Of a stretch of DNA of 29,651 nucleotides, positions 8,264 through 15,662 are shown piece by piece. Both the position numbers and the translations under genes were made by a program. The DNA comes from JBELHO01 sp042091375 (lineage in GTDB: Bacteria > Pseudomonadota > Gammaproteobacteria > Enterobacterales > Alteromonadaceae). Every line of letters starts with the position of its first letter. Position 1 is the stretch's first letter. The notes under the pieces were generated by a model. The model did not search any database. It saw only the letters and a program-made list of their open reading frames with translations, and had not been told where the DNA came from. The stretch lies in the NCBI GenBank assembly GCA_042091375.1, contig JBELHO010000041.1, positions 1 to 29,651 on the forward strand, in the 5' to 3' direction.

Positions 8264-8273
8264 ATGGATTTAT
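8208..8273 (+). repeat. 11-bp tandem repeat (six units) overlapping the elyC start
   Basis: Six consecutive 11-base units: TTTAGATTTAT, three exact copies of TTTCGATTTAT (8219-8251), TATAGGTTTAT and TATGGATTTAT. The last unit supplies the elyC ATG (8264-8266) and its first codons (Met-Asp-Leu). The fifth unit contains the only AGG-like ribosome-binding candidate (about 8255-8257). The repeat is therefore the translation-initiation region itself. Confidence 0.92.
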
Positions 8274-9061
8274 TTGTTGTAAAAAAAGTGTTCGGCCTAG
8301 CGTTAATGCCGATCAGTATTATTGGCATATTGTTGTTGTTGGCGATAGTGTGTTTCAAAATAAGGCCATCGCTGAGTTTCAAATGCCTGCTATCTGCGAG
8401 CTTGATATTAGTGATTTGCTCTTTAGGGGTAGTTGCCGATCAATTGATGTCCCCCTTAGAAAAACACTTTACTAGTTACCGCCCTCATCTAGAGCAATCA
8501 GCCGATTTTAACGACATGCCCGAAAAGCAAACTGTTGACTATATCGTTGTGCTCGGCTGTGGTCATCAAACTGATAATGCCTTACCAGCAACAGCACAAC
8601 TTTATACATGCTCTTTACAACGCCTTGTTGAAGCAGTTCGCATTGCCGACATTCATCCAGAAGCAGAAGTGATCACCTCAGGTGCAGCCCTTAGTGATAG
8701 TGTTTCTAATGCTGTTAAAGTCAAGCAAGCCGCGGTATTACTTGGCATACCGGCAAACAAAATTATTACCGAAAATTTTCCCAAAGACACTGAAGAAGAG
8801 GCAGAGTTAATCGCCCCAAGGGTGCAAGGTAAAACCGTTATATTAATCACTAATGCCGATCATATGTATCGCGCAGTCAACTATTTTAAAACCCGAGGCA
8901 TAAACGTTATCCCCGCACCTGCAAGTTTTTTCACCACATCTTCCGGCCAGCAACGCAAATGGTCGTATTATTTATTACCACAAGTCCATTATTTCATGCA
9001 ATCCAGCCGAGCTTGGTATGAATATTTAGGGCTAACGGTGCAATGGCTAAAAACCTTGTAG
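8264..9061 (+). CDS. elyC: ElyC/YdcF/SanA-family (DUF218) envelope protein
   Basis: A 265-residue membrane protein of the DUF218 family. Two N-terminal hydrophobic helices (about 8-30 and 38-58) are followed by a periplasmic DUF218 domain beginning with DYIVVLGCGH and containing the SLQRLVEAVRIA helix, ITSGAAL, AAVLLGIPANKI, FPKDTEEEAEL and LITNADHMYRA. This layout and length match E. coli ElyC, needed for envelope integrity and lipid-carrier-dependent peptidoglycan synthesis at low temperature; that role is inferred from the family. The ATG lies in the last unit of an 11-bp tandem repeat and the ribosome-binding site is weak. The stop codon is only 10 bp from the convergent Nif3-like gene. 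Confidence 0.85.
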   Translation: MDLFVVKKVFGLALMPISIIGILLLLAIVCFKIRPSLSFKCLLSASLILVICSLGVVADQLMSPLEKHFTSYRPHLEQSADFNDMPEKQTVDYIVVLGCGHQTDNALPATAQLYTCSLQRLVEAVRIADIHPEAEVITSGAALSDSVSNAVKVKQAAVLLGIPANKIITENFPKDTEEEAELIAPRVQGKTVILITNADHMYRAVNYFKTRGINVIPAPASFFTTSSGQQRKWSYYLLPQVHYFMQSSRAWYEYLGLTVQWLKTL

Positions 9062-9071
9062 TGTTCTGAGC

Positions 9072-9830
9072 TCAGGCAGGGTTGTCAATGTCAATAAATG
9101 TGGCACTGATATCTAATTGACTATTGATCTCAGCAGCAAGGGCTTTAACACCATAACGTTCAGTGGCATGATGACCTGCAGCATAAAAATGAATATCCAT
9201 TTCTCTGGCAATATGAGTGGTTTTTTCTGACACTTCACCACTAATGAAGGCATCTATGCCCTGCTCTGCGGCCAACTCAATATAATCTTGGCCACCACCA
9301 GTGCACCATGCAACAGTTTTGATGGCTTTATTTGAAGGTGCTGCAATATGTAAACACTGACGTTGGAGTTTGCTGGTGATCAGCTCTGCAAAGTCATTAG
9401 CTTCTGTAATGCTAGATAAACGCCCCTGCAAAGCAATACTCAAAGGGTTGCCAATCTCTAAGCCATCAGTGACTTGAATACCAAGTAGCGCTGCCAATTG
9501 TACATTATTACCTAAGGTAGGATGAATATCTAACGGCAAGTGATACGCATATAAATTAATATCGTGTGCAAGTAAGGCCTTAATGCGTTGTCGTTTCATA
9601 CCAGTGATAATTGCCGACTCATTTTTCCAAAAATAGCCATGATGAACAATTAATGCATCAGCTTGTTGTTCTATAGCCGCATTGATCATCTCCATACTCG
9701 CGGTAACACCGGTAATAACAGTGTTTATCTGATCTGTTCCCTGAACTTGTAAGCCATTAGGACAATAATCTTTGATCTGCGCAGGTTTCAAAATATTGGT
9801 CAAATAGTTATCAAAATCAATTTTTCTCAT
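9072..9830 (-). CDS. Nif3-like dinuclear metal-centre protein (YbgI family)
   Basis: About 252 residues. Conserved elements are DYCPNGLQVQG near the N-terminus, ALIVHHGYFWK (metal-binding His pair), AYHLPLDIHPTLGNN, VAWCTGGGQDYIELA, DAFISGEVSEK and AAGHHATERYGVKAL. These are the metal ligands and fold markers of the YbgI/Nif3 family, which forms toroidal hexamers with a dinuclear metal site. The biochemical role is not established, though GTP cyclohydrolase 1 type 2 and hydrolase functions have been suggested for relatives. I chose the ATG at 9830 (MRKIDF). An in-frame TTG three codons earlier (9839) is possible but has an AGAG only two bases upstream. The gene is convergent with elyC and stands alone; the 153-bp upstream spacer should hold its promoter. 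Confidence 0.88.
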   Translation of the reverse strand: MRKIDFDNYLTNILKPAQIKDYCPNGLQVQGTDQINTVITGVTASMEMINAAIEQQADALIVHHGYFWKNESAIITGMKRQRIKALLAHDINLYAYHLPLDIHPTLGNNVQLAALLGIQVTDGLEIGNPLSIALQGRLSSITEANDFAELITSKLQRQCLHIAAPSNKAIKTVAWCTGGGQDYIELAAEQGIDAFISGEVSEKTTHIAREMDIHFYAAGHHATERYGVKALAAEINSQLDISATFIDIDNPA

Positions 9831-9983
9831 TTTTATCAATACTCTATGTAAATTATATTTAACAAGTTTAGCCTATATGGTTATCTCTTTAACAACACAA
9901 TAGTTAACAACAAGCAAGGTCATTAATGATGCACTCATCACCCGTGCATTAGTCTCCACAAACAAACGCTCCGATTAATTGTG

Positions 9984-10775
9984 CTAATCTTGTTGTCGAT
10001 TATTTTTACATTGCGATGAATGCATCGAAGATATATTCACCGGTGTCAATTTAGATCTCAATTGCCACTTAGGCTTTATCGGCGTCAATGGCAACACTCG
10101 CTTTTTAGCGACAATAATGTAAATAGAGCCAAGGCTAGCGATATAAGTATCGGCAAATTTACGCCAATAGGGATAAAATCGGCCTCGGCCAGTATTATTG
10201 GCTAAAGTGGAATGTAAACTGGTTTTTTCCATCAGTATTTCAAAGCCCATTAATTGCAACCAATCTTTTATCCGCATAGGAGAAAAAAAACGTTCTCGCC
10301 AAGGGCATTGTTGTCGTCGATAGGGGATTAATTTATTGAACCCGGCCAAACTAAATGGGTTATAACCAGTAATAACTAAGTAACCGTTGGGAATAAGCAC
10401 ACGGTTAGCTTCGCGAATGACATGATGAGGATCCAGTGAAAATTCAAATGCGTGACTTAACAGGCAAACATCAACACTGTGTTGCTGTATAGGTAAATCA
10501 TCAATATCAGCATATATACAATGCTTATTTGCGCTGAGGTCAAATGACTTATCCAGTAATTTTTTGTCTATTGTGGTAATTTGTTGCTTGATAACACAGC
10601 TTGTACTATTGATTTCGCCGCTTAAAGCACCTATTTTAAGTAGGTAATAACCAAACAACTTCGGCCACCAAGGCGCTAACTGTGAGTTAATTTCATCTAA
10701 AATAATTTCACCATTTGGCAATTCATGCCATGATGTGGGAGATGATGGTTGACGAAATGAAAGTGCTGGTTTCAT
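9984..10775 (-). CDS. yafS: Class I SAM-dependent methyltransferase, YafS-like
   Basis: A 263-residue protein with the Methyltransf_11 pattern: ADIDDLPIQQHSVDVCLLSHAFEFSLDPHHVIREANRVLIPNGYLVITGYNPFSL. The glycine-rich SAM loop is unusual: the expected place reads KIGALSGEI, not a clear GxGxG, as is common in YafS-like members. The C-terminal 40 residues are basic and Ser/Gln-rich. It is divergent from gloB with 46 bp between the start codons, the same pairing as E. coli yafS/gloB, and this supports the name. The substrate is unknown. In E. coli, rnhA and dnaQ are next to yafS; here a Nif3-like gene follows instead. Confidence 0.8.
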   Translation of the reverse strand: MKPALSFRQPSSPTSWHELPNGEIILDEINSQLAPWWPKLFGYYLLKIGALSGEINSTSCVIKQQITTIDKKLLDKSFDLSANKHCIYADIDDLPIQQHSVDVCLLSHAFEFSLDPHHVIREANRVLIPNGYLVITGYNPFSLAGFNKLIPYRRQQCPWRERFFSPMRIKDWLQLMGFEILMEKTSLHSTLANNTGRGRFYPYWRKFADTYIASLGSIYIIVAKKRVLPLTPIKPKWQLRSKLTPVNISSMHSSQCKNNRQQD

Positions 10776-10821
10776 ATAAATTAGTGTTATCTTGTCTATA
10801 TATTACTATTGAGGATGATTT

Positions 10822-11631
10822 ATGCGACAAAGTCAAACGTCTAGTGTAATTTCTGTTGCAGCAATACCCGCATTTTCTGATAATTACATCTGGAAAATAG
10901 TCTCCGCGGATCAAAAACAAGTGGTTTTAGTGGATCCTGGCGATGCACAGGTCTGTATCGATAATATAGAGCGACATAACCAACAAATTGTCGCCATTTT
11001 GATCACCCACCATCATGCTGATCACACTGGAGGTGTTGCACAACTAGTAAAATATGCTAAACAAAAACAGTGGCCTATCAAAGTTTATGGCCCCAAAGCC
11101 GAGCACACTCCTTGTAATACTGACAAGGTTGATCAACAAAGCTCTGTGCTCATAAGCGAATTGTCATTGACCTTCAAAGTCATCGATTTACCCGGGCACA
11201 CCCTAGGACACATAGCCTATTATGCCAATAACATGCTGTTTTGTGGCGACACCTTATTTTCTGCAGGTTGTGGCAGGCTATTTGAGGGAAGCCCAGAGCA
11301 AATGTTTAATTCGCTACAAAAATTGGCAAAGTTACCAAACGACACTTTAGTTTATTGCACCCACGAATATACCTTGGCAAACTTAGAGTTTGCATTGACG
11401 GTTGATAACAACAATCGCGCATTAAAAAACTATCAACAACAAGTGATGACTTTACGAGATAAAGGTGACATTAGCTTACCCAGTAGTATTGCAAAAGAAC
11501 TAAGTATTAATCCTTTCTTGCGCTGCCATGATAGCAACATACGCCATAGCGTATCGCAATATCAACATACCCGATTAGAAAACGATCTCGACACTTTTAC
11601 CGCCCTGCGCCTCTGGAAAGATAAATTTTAA
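10822..11631 (+). CDS. gloB: Hydroxyacylglutathione hydrolase (glyoxalase II)
   Basis: A 269-residue metallo-beta-lactamase-fold enzyme that hydrolyses S-lactoylglutathione to D-lactate and glutathione in methylglyoxal detoxification. The metal-binding motif THHHADH is at 62-68. Other ligands are in DLPGHTLGHIAYY and FCGDTLFSAGCGRLFEG, and the C-terminal substrate-binding part has YCTHEYTLANLEFA. A GAGG seven to ten bases before the ATG supports the start. The gene is divergent from yafS and is followed after 79 bp by mltD on the same strand, the order mltD-gloB-yafS also seen in E. coli. Confidence 0.95.
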   Translation: MRQSQTSSVISVAAIPAFSDNYIWKIVSADQKQVVLVDPGDAQVCIDNIERHNQQIVAILITHHHADHTGGVAQLVKYAKQKQWPIKVYGPKAEHTPCNTDKVDQQSSVLISELSLTFKVIDLPGHTLGHIAYYANNMLFCGDTLFSAGCGRLFEGSPEQMFNSLQKLAKLPNDTLVYCTHEYTLANLEFALTVDNNNRALKNYQQQVMTLRDKGDISLPSSIAKELSINPFLRCHDSNIRHSVSQYQHTRLENDLDTFTALRLWKDKF

Positions 11632-11710
11632 TCAATAATCCCTTTATGTGCTTGAATAGTCCCGGCAAATAAGTAACACTTGTCGGCTGTTTTTTTGAGT
11701 GCCTGATCAC

Positions 11711-13345
11711 ATGAAATATATTCCTTTGTACATTGTTGTTCCTTTATTGTTTTCGGGCTGCAAAACGACCTCTTTATTGTCATCTAATGAGCAACAAACT
11801 CCGCCTACCCAGCAAATTGACAACGTGATAACCGCCAGTCCCAGTGAGATTGTTGCAGCAATACTAACCAAAAAACCAGCAGCTATTGAGCAAGCTAAAG
11901 ACATTGTTGATATCGCTAGTAAAAGCCAGCCATTAGTTAATGACGATTTATGGCAGCAGATGCGCAGTCAATTTAGCTTTGCTATTCCACAAAACAAACG
12001 GGTAGTCAGTCAACGTAATTGGTATGCGAAACACCCTTCTTATTTAAAGCGAGTTGCTAAACGAGCCGAACCTTTTTTACATTACATAGTGCAAGAGCTT
12101 GACGCAGCGGATATTCCCATCGAAATAGCTCTGTTGCCAATCGTCGAAAGTGCCTTCGATCCCTTTGCCTATTCCCATGGTCGTGCCTCAGGTATGTGGC
12201 AATTTGTGCCGGCAACAGGTAAACGCTTTGGCATGCAGCAAAACTGGTGGTATGACGGACGCCGTGATGTTGTTGCTTCTACCAAAGGTGCTGTAGCCTA
12301 CCTAAAATATTTACATAAATTTTTTGATGGTGATTGGTTATTAGCACTAGCCGCCTATAACTCAGGTGAAGGACGAGTTCGTCGAGCAGTAAAAAACAAT
12401 GCCCGCAAAAATAAACCAACCGACTTTTGGTCATTGGATCTACCCAAAGAAACTCGTGCTTATGTGCCAAAATTACTGGCATTGGCGGATCTTATTAGCC
12501 GTCCAGCAGACTTTGATCTCGAGCTCTATCCCATTGCCAACCAAGCGGTTCTCAACGTTGTTGCCATTGACTCGCAACTTGATTTAGCTAAAGCAGCTGA
12601 GTTAGCTGAATTATCTCTAGGTGAATTACAACAATTAAATCCAGGATTTAATCGATGGTCTACCGCTCCAGAGGGTCCTCATTATTTATTGCTACCCAAA
12701 GAGAAATCCACACAATTTATTGAAAAATTAGCAGCATTGGATGCAAAGCAACGATTGGCATGGCAACGCTACCAAATCAAAGCAGGCGATAGCCTTGGTG
12801 AAATAGCACAACAATTCAATACCGATGTTGCGGTGATCAAACAAGTGAATCAAATTCACGGTTCTACCATAAGAGCCGGTAAATACTTATTGATCCCCGT
12901 TGCCGCAACAAATTTAGAGCATTATGTTTTTTCTCAAGATCAACGGCTGGCAAATAAACAAAATCGTCAGCAAGCAGGCACCAAAAAACTACACACAGTA
13001 AAGTCAGGTGACACCCTTTGGGATATCAGCCGCGCTTATAAGGTTAGCTATAAAAAATTAGCCAAATGGAATGGCATGGCGCCCAAAGACACCCTAAAAC
13101 TAGGACAAAAACTGGTGATATGGCAAGCTGGCAAGGTGCAAAGCAAAGACAGTCAACTGCAAACTCATGCGATTATGCGCAATATCACCTACAAAGTAAG
13201 ACGCGGTGATTCATTTGCCAGAATTGCCGATAAATTCAATGTCTCTATTGCTGATATTGAGCAGTGGAATCAACTAAATCGCAAAAATTACTTACAACCT
13301 GGGCAAATGATAAAATTAGCTGTGGACATTACCAAAGCTATTTGA
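11711..13345 (+). CDS. mltD: Membrane-bound lytic transglycosylase D with three LysM domains
   Basis: A 544-residue lipoprotein that cleaves peptidoglycan glycan strands with 1,6-anhydro ends. The signal peptide ends in the lipobox LLFSGC (lipidated Cys17 with this start). The SLT domain holds the catalytic Glu in PIVESAFDPFAYSHGRASG (Glu146), then MWQFVPATGKRFG and LALAAYNSGEGRV. Three LysM repeats follow: YQIKAGDSLGEIA, HTVKSGDTLWDIS and YKVRRGDSFARIA. E. coli MltD has two confidently recognised LysM units, so three is on the rich side but common in marine relatives. I use the ATG at 11711, because the upstream in-frame GTG (11699) leaves no room for a ribosome-binding site. It follows gloB and may share its transcript. 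Confidence 0.93.
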   Translation: MKYIPLYIVVPLLFSGCKTTSLLSSNEQQTPPTQQIDNVITASPSEIVAAILTKKPAAIEQAKDIVDIASKSQPLVNDDLWQQMRSQFSFAIPQNKRVVSQRNWYAKHPSYLKRVAKRAEPFLHYIVQELDAADIPIEIALLPIVESAFDPFAYSHGRASGMWQFVPATGKRFGMQQNWWYDGRRDVVASTKGAVAYLKYLHKFFDGDWLLALAAYNSGEGRVRRAVKNNARKNKPTDFWSLDLPKETRAYVPKLLALADLISRPADFDLELYPIANQAVLNVVAIDSQLDLAKAAELAELSLGELQQLNPGFNRWSTAPEGPHYLLLPKEKSTQFIEKLAALDAKQRLAWQRYQIKAGDSLGEIAQQFNTDVAVIKQVNQIHGSTIRAGKYLLIPVAATNLEHYVFSQDQRLANKQNRQQAGTKKLHTVKSGDTLWDISRAYKVSYKKLAKWNGMAPKDTLKLGQKLVIWQAGKVQSKDSQLQTHAIMRNITYKVRRGDSFARIADKFNVSIADIEQWNQLNRKNYLQPGQMIKLAVDITKAI

Positions 13346-13459
13346 TCAGGATCACAGTTGTTGATCAGCAAGGCAAAAATACTGCAGTTAAATGATCATC
13401 GCTGTATTAAAACAAGAGTATAAATCAGTATTTATAAGTAAATTGTGCAAACTATTAGC

Positions 13460-14104
13460 TTACAAAATCGATGATAATTCCGCTAATGAGTCAACCATGG
13501 CGATTGGTTGATATTTAGATAACTCTTCACGTCCGTGCACCCCCATAGTTACACCGATGCGATCGATGCCTGCATTTTGTGCCATAGCCATATCGTGTAT
13601 TGTGTCTCCGATCATCAGCGCATCTTCAGCATTGATGCGCAATTGCTCGAGTAACTGAAAAATCATATCAGGTGATGGCTTAGATTCACTTTCATCGGCA
13701 CACCTAGTGGCATTAAAGAAGCTCTTGGTTGCTGTTTGCGCCATCACCCGCTCAAGTCCATCACGTCCTTTACCAGTAGCAACAGCCAGTAAATGTTCCT
13801 TGTCTTTTAATTGTTTCAGTAGTGAAAGTGCACCCTCAAATAACGGCGTTGCAGTATTATCACGGTTTACATAATGGGCTTTGTAATACTTTAATAACTG
13901 CTCAACTTGCTGATCTGTACAAAAAGGGAAAAGCATTTCTGTTGCAATCGGCAAACTCAGTCCAATAATATTTTTTACCGCCTGTTCACTAGGTGTGTGC
14001 AAATCGAGTTGCGCAGCCGCAGATTGCATTGATGACACAATACGACCAATAGAATCCATTAGCGTACCATCCCAATCGAAAATAATTAATTTGTATCTTT
14101 TCAT
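13460..14104 (-). CDS. HAD-IA family phosphatase, coupled to rluC
   Basis: A 214-residue haloacid dehalogenase-type hydrolase. Motif I is FDWDGTLMD (nucleophile Asp10, acid/base Asp12), motif II is VATGKG, the motif III lysine is in SKPSPDMI, and motif IV is MIGDTIHDMAMAQNAG. The helical cap between motifs I and II resembles phosphoglycolate phosphatases. The substrate cannot be set from sequence. The ATG overlaps the rluC stop in TAATG (14102-14106), so translation is probably coupled, and an HAD gene after rluC is common in related genera. Confidence 0.88.
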   Translation of the reverse strand: MKRYKLIIFDWDGTLMDSIGRIVSSMQSAAAQLDLHTPSEQAVKNIIGLSLPIATEMLFPFCTDQQVEQLLKYYKAHYVNRDNTATPLFEGALSLLKQLKDKEHLLAVATGKGRDGLERVMAQTATKSFFNATRCADESESKPSPDMIFQLLEQLRINAEDALMIGDTIHDMAMAQNAGIDRIGVTMGVHGREELSKYQPIAMVDSLAELSSIL

Positions 14105-15060
14105 TAATTGCTTTTTCGCAGTTTATCCAATAGCGATTGTAAAGAAGGTTCTAGAGGCGCTTCAATTTTAATCCGTGCTAAGGTCAATGGATGAGTGAAT
14201 TCAATACTTGCAGCGTGCAAGAATAAACGTTTCAGCCCTAAGTTTTTCATTTCGCTATCAAACTCAGTATGGCCATATTTTGCATCACCAGCAATCGCAT
14301 GTCCCTTTACCTGGCAATGTACCCTAATTTGATGAGTCCGCCCAGTGACAGGGAAAGCCCGAACCAGCGTCGAAGATTGAAAACGTTGCAACACTTTAAA
14401 GCGTGTTTCTGATGCTTTACCCTCAATATTATCAACGAGGACAACGCGTTCACCCGACTTGAGATCATTTTTTCTCAAGCCGTCATTAACCCGCGTTAAT
14501 TTATCAGACCAACGCCCTTTAACTAGAGCATAATAGAATTTTTGTACCTTTTTATCGCGTAATTGCTGGTGTATATGTCGCAGTGCTGAGCGTTTTTTGG
14601 CGATCACTAGGCACCCAGAGGTATCTCTGTCAAGTCGATGCACTAACTCTAGCATTCTTGCCTCGGGTCTTAGGGCTCTAAGTGCCTCAATTAAGCCAAA
14701 ATTAACACCACTGCCGCCGTGGACTGCCATACCCGAAGGCTTGTTGATCACCAACAGGCGTTCATCTTCAAACAGGATCTGCTTTTCTAAGTTTGATACA
14801 ACATTGAGATTTGTTGAAACGGTATTGCTCTTTTCTGCTACTCGTATTGGAGCAATGCGCAAAACATCCTGATCTAACAACTTGTATTCAGGTTTTTTGC
14901 GTTTTTTATTTACCCGTATTTCGCCCTTGCGCAACAATCGGTAAATCATACTTTTCGGCACACCCTTAAGGGTTTTAAGCAAAAAGTTGTCTATTCTTTG
15001 GCCTTCATCTTCACTATCAACAGTGATGAATTGCACTTGTGGTTTAGTATTATCATTCAT
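14104..15060 (-). CDS. rluC: 23S rRNA pseudouridine synthase (RluC)
   Basis: About 318 residues. It converts uridines 955, 2504 and 2580 (E. coli numbering) of 23S rRNA to pseudouridine. An N-terminal S4 RNA-binding domain (about 20-75, QRIDNFLLKTL...SMIYRLLRKGEIRVN) precedes the synthase domain with LLVINKPSGMAVHGG, the catalytic loop HRLDRDTSG and GRTHQIRVH. With the ATG at 15060 the catalytic Asp is residue 144, the same number as in E. coli RluC, which supports that start over the in-frame TTG two codons earlier. It is divergent from rne, also as in E. coli, and leads the two-gene operon with the HAD phosphatase. Confidence 0.93.
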   Translation of the reverse strand: MNDNTKPQVQFITVDSEDEGQRIDNFLLKTLKGVPKSMIYRLLRKGEIRVNKKRKKPEYKLLDQDVLRIAPIRVAEKSNTVSTNLNVVSNLEKQILFEDERLLVINKPSGMAVHGGSGVNFGLIEALRALRPEARMLELVHRLDRDTSGCLVIAKKRSALRHIHQQLRDKKVQKFYYALVKGRWSDKLTRVNDGLRKNDLKSGERVVLVDNIEGKASETRFKVLQRFQSSTLVRAFPVTGRTHQIRVHCQVKGHAIAGDAKYGHTEFDSEMKNLGLKRLFLHAASIEFTHPLTLARIKIEAPLEPSLQSLLDKLRKSN

Positions 15061-15662
15061 ACTCAAGAGTTTATCATAACTATAGGAAGATATCGGCGAA
15101 TTAAAGCAACGATTTAATTATCTTTTTTAATAAAAAAGTGCAATAATATCGCGGTTGAATGTTTTATTGTACATTTCAACATATTATGGAAGCTTCAAGC
15201 GAAACGTAAGAGATGTAATGCGGCCACATTAATATGCATTGTATAGACAATGGCATAATAACAGAAAGGCCTGTTGCGACATCGACCATTATAACCTGTC
15301 GAGAGTATCGCATAAACATTAGATCCAGCGCCATTGACGCTATATTTAAATAAGCTTGATAAATGAAAATGCTTTTTCAACCGATAAAACCACTTCGATG
15401 AAATACAATCTCGAGTGTTATCTCTAGCTAACGTTTATCAAGCAAAGCACAGCACAGTTGCTGAGCACATAAAGAATACATTAACGGCGAAGTATTTACT
15501 TCACTTTAAAGATAAACAATCAGAATTTTAACAGCTTACTCGGTATTATGGCCTAGTAAGATTGACAGTCGTGAGGCTGACAAACTGCTGTTACCATAGG
15601 CAAAGATTGCTTTGTGTACTAAGCAAGTAGTGTGCTGTGACTATTAAAGAGTTACACAAACT
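15061..15662. other. Divergent rluC/rne intergenic region and probable rne leader
   Basis: A 602-bp spacer without a convincing gene. The rluC side holds an AT palindrome (15122-15138, CTTTTTTA-A-TAAAAAAG). The rne side contains several possible RNA stems: 15275-15312, a 14-base palindrome with arms GAAGTA (15489-15494) and TACTTC (15497-15502), and a longer-range pairing TATGG/CCATA shortly before the rne start. E. coli rne has a 361-nt autoregulatory 5' UTR, so a long leader here fits. The transcription start cannot be placed from sequence alone. Confidence 0.55.
15275..15312 (+). promoter_or_regulatory. Candidate rne 5' UTR hairpin with internal loop
   Basis: Outer arms TGCGA (15275-15279) and TCGCA (15308-15312) enclose inner arms TCGAC (15282-15286) and GTCGA (15298-15302), giving an asymmetric internal loop and an 11-nt apical loop. 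It lies 350 bp before the rne ATG. Stem-loops with internal loops are what RNase E recognises in its own leader in E. coli (rne 5' UTR hp2). Equivalence is inferred from shape and position, not sequence identity. Confidence 0.35.

Noticed and set aside
13419..13436. AT hairpin (TATAAAT/ATTTATA) between mltD and the HAD gene as a terminator
   Set aside because: The stem is made only of A-T pairs and no T run follows on either strand, so it is too weak to call.
15195..15380. 61-codon minus-strand ORF in the rluC/rne spacer
   Set aside because: No recognisable family, no good ribosome-binding site, and it overlaps the candidate rne leader stems.
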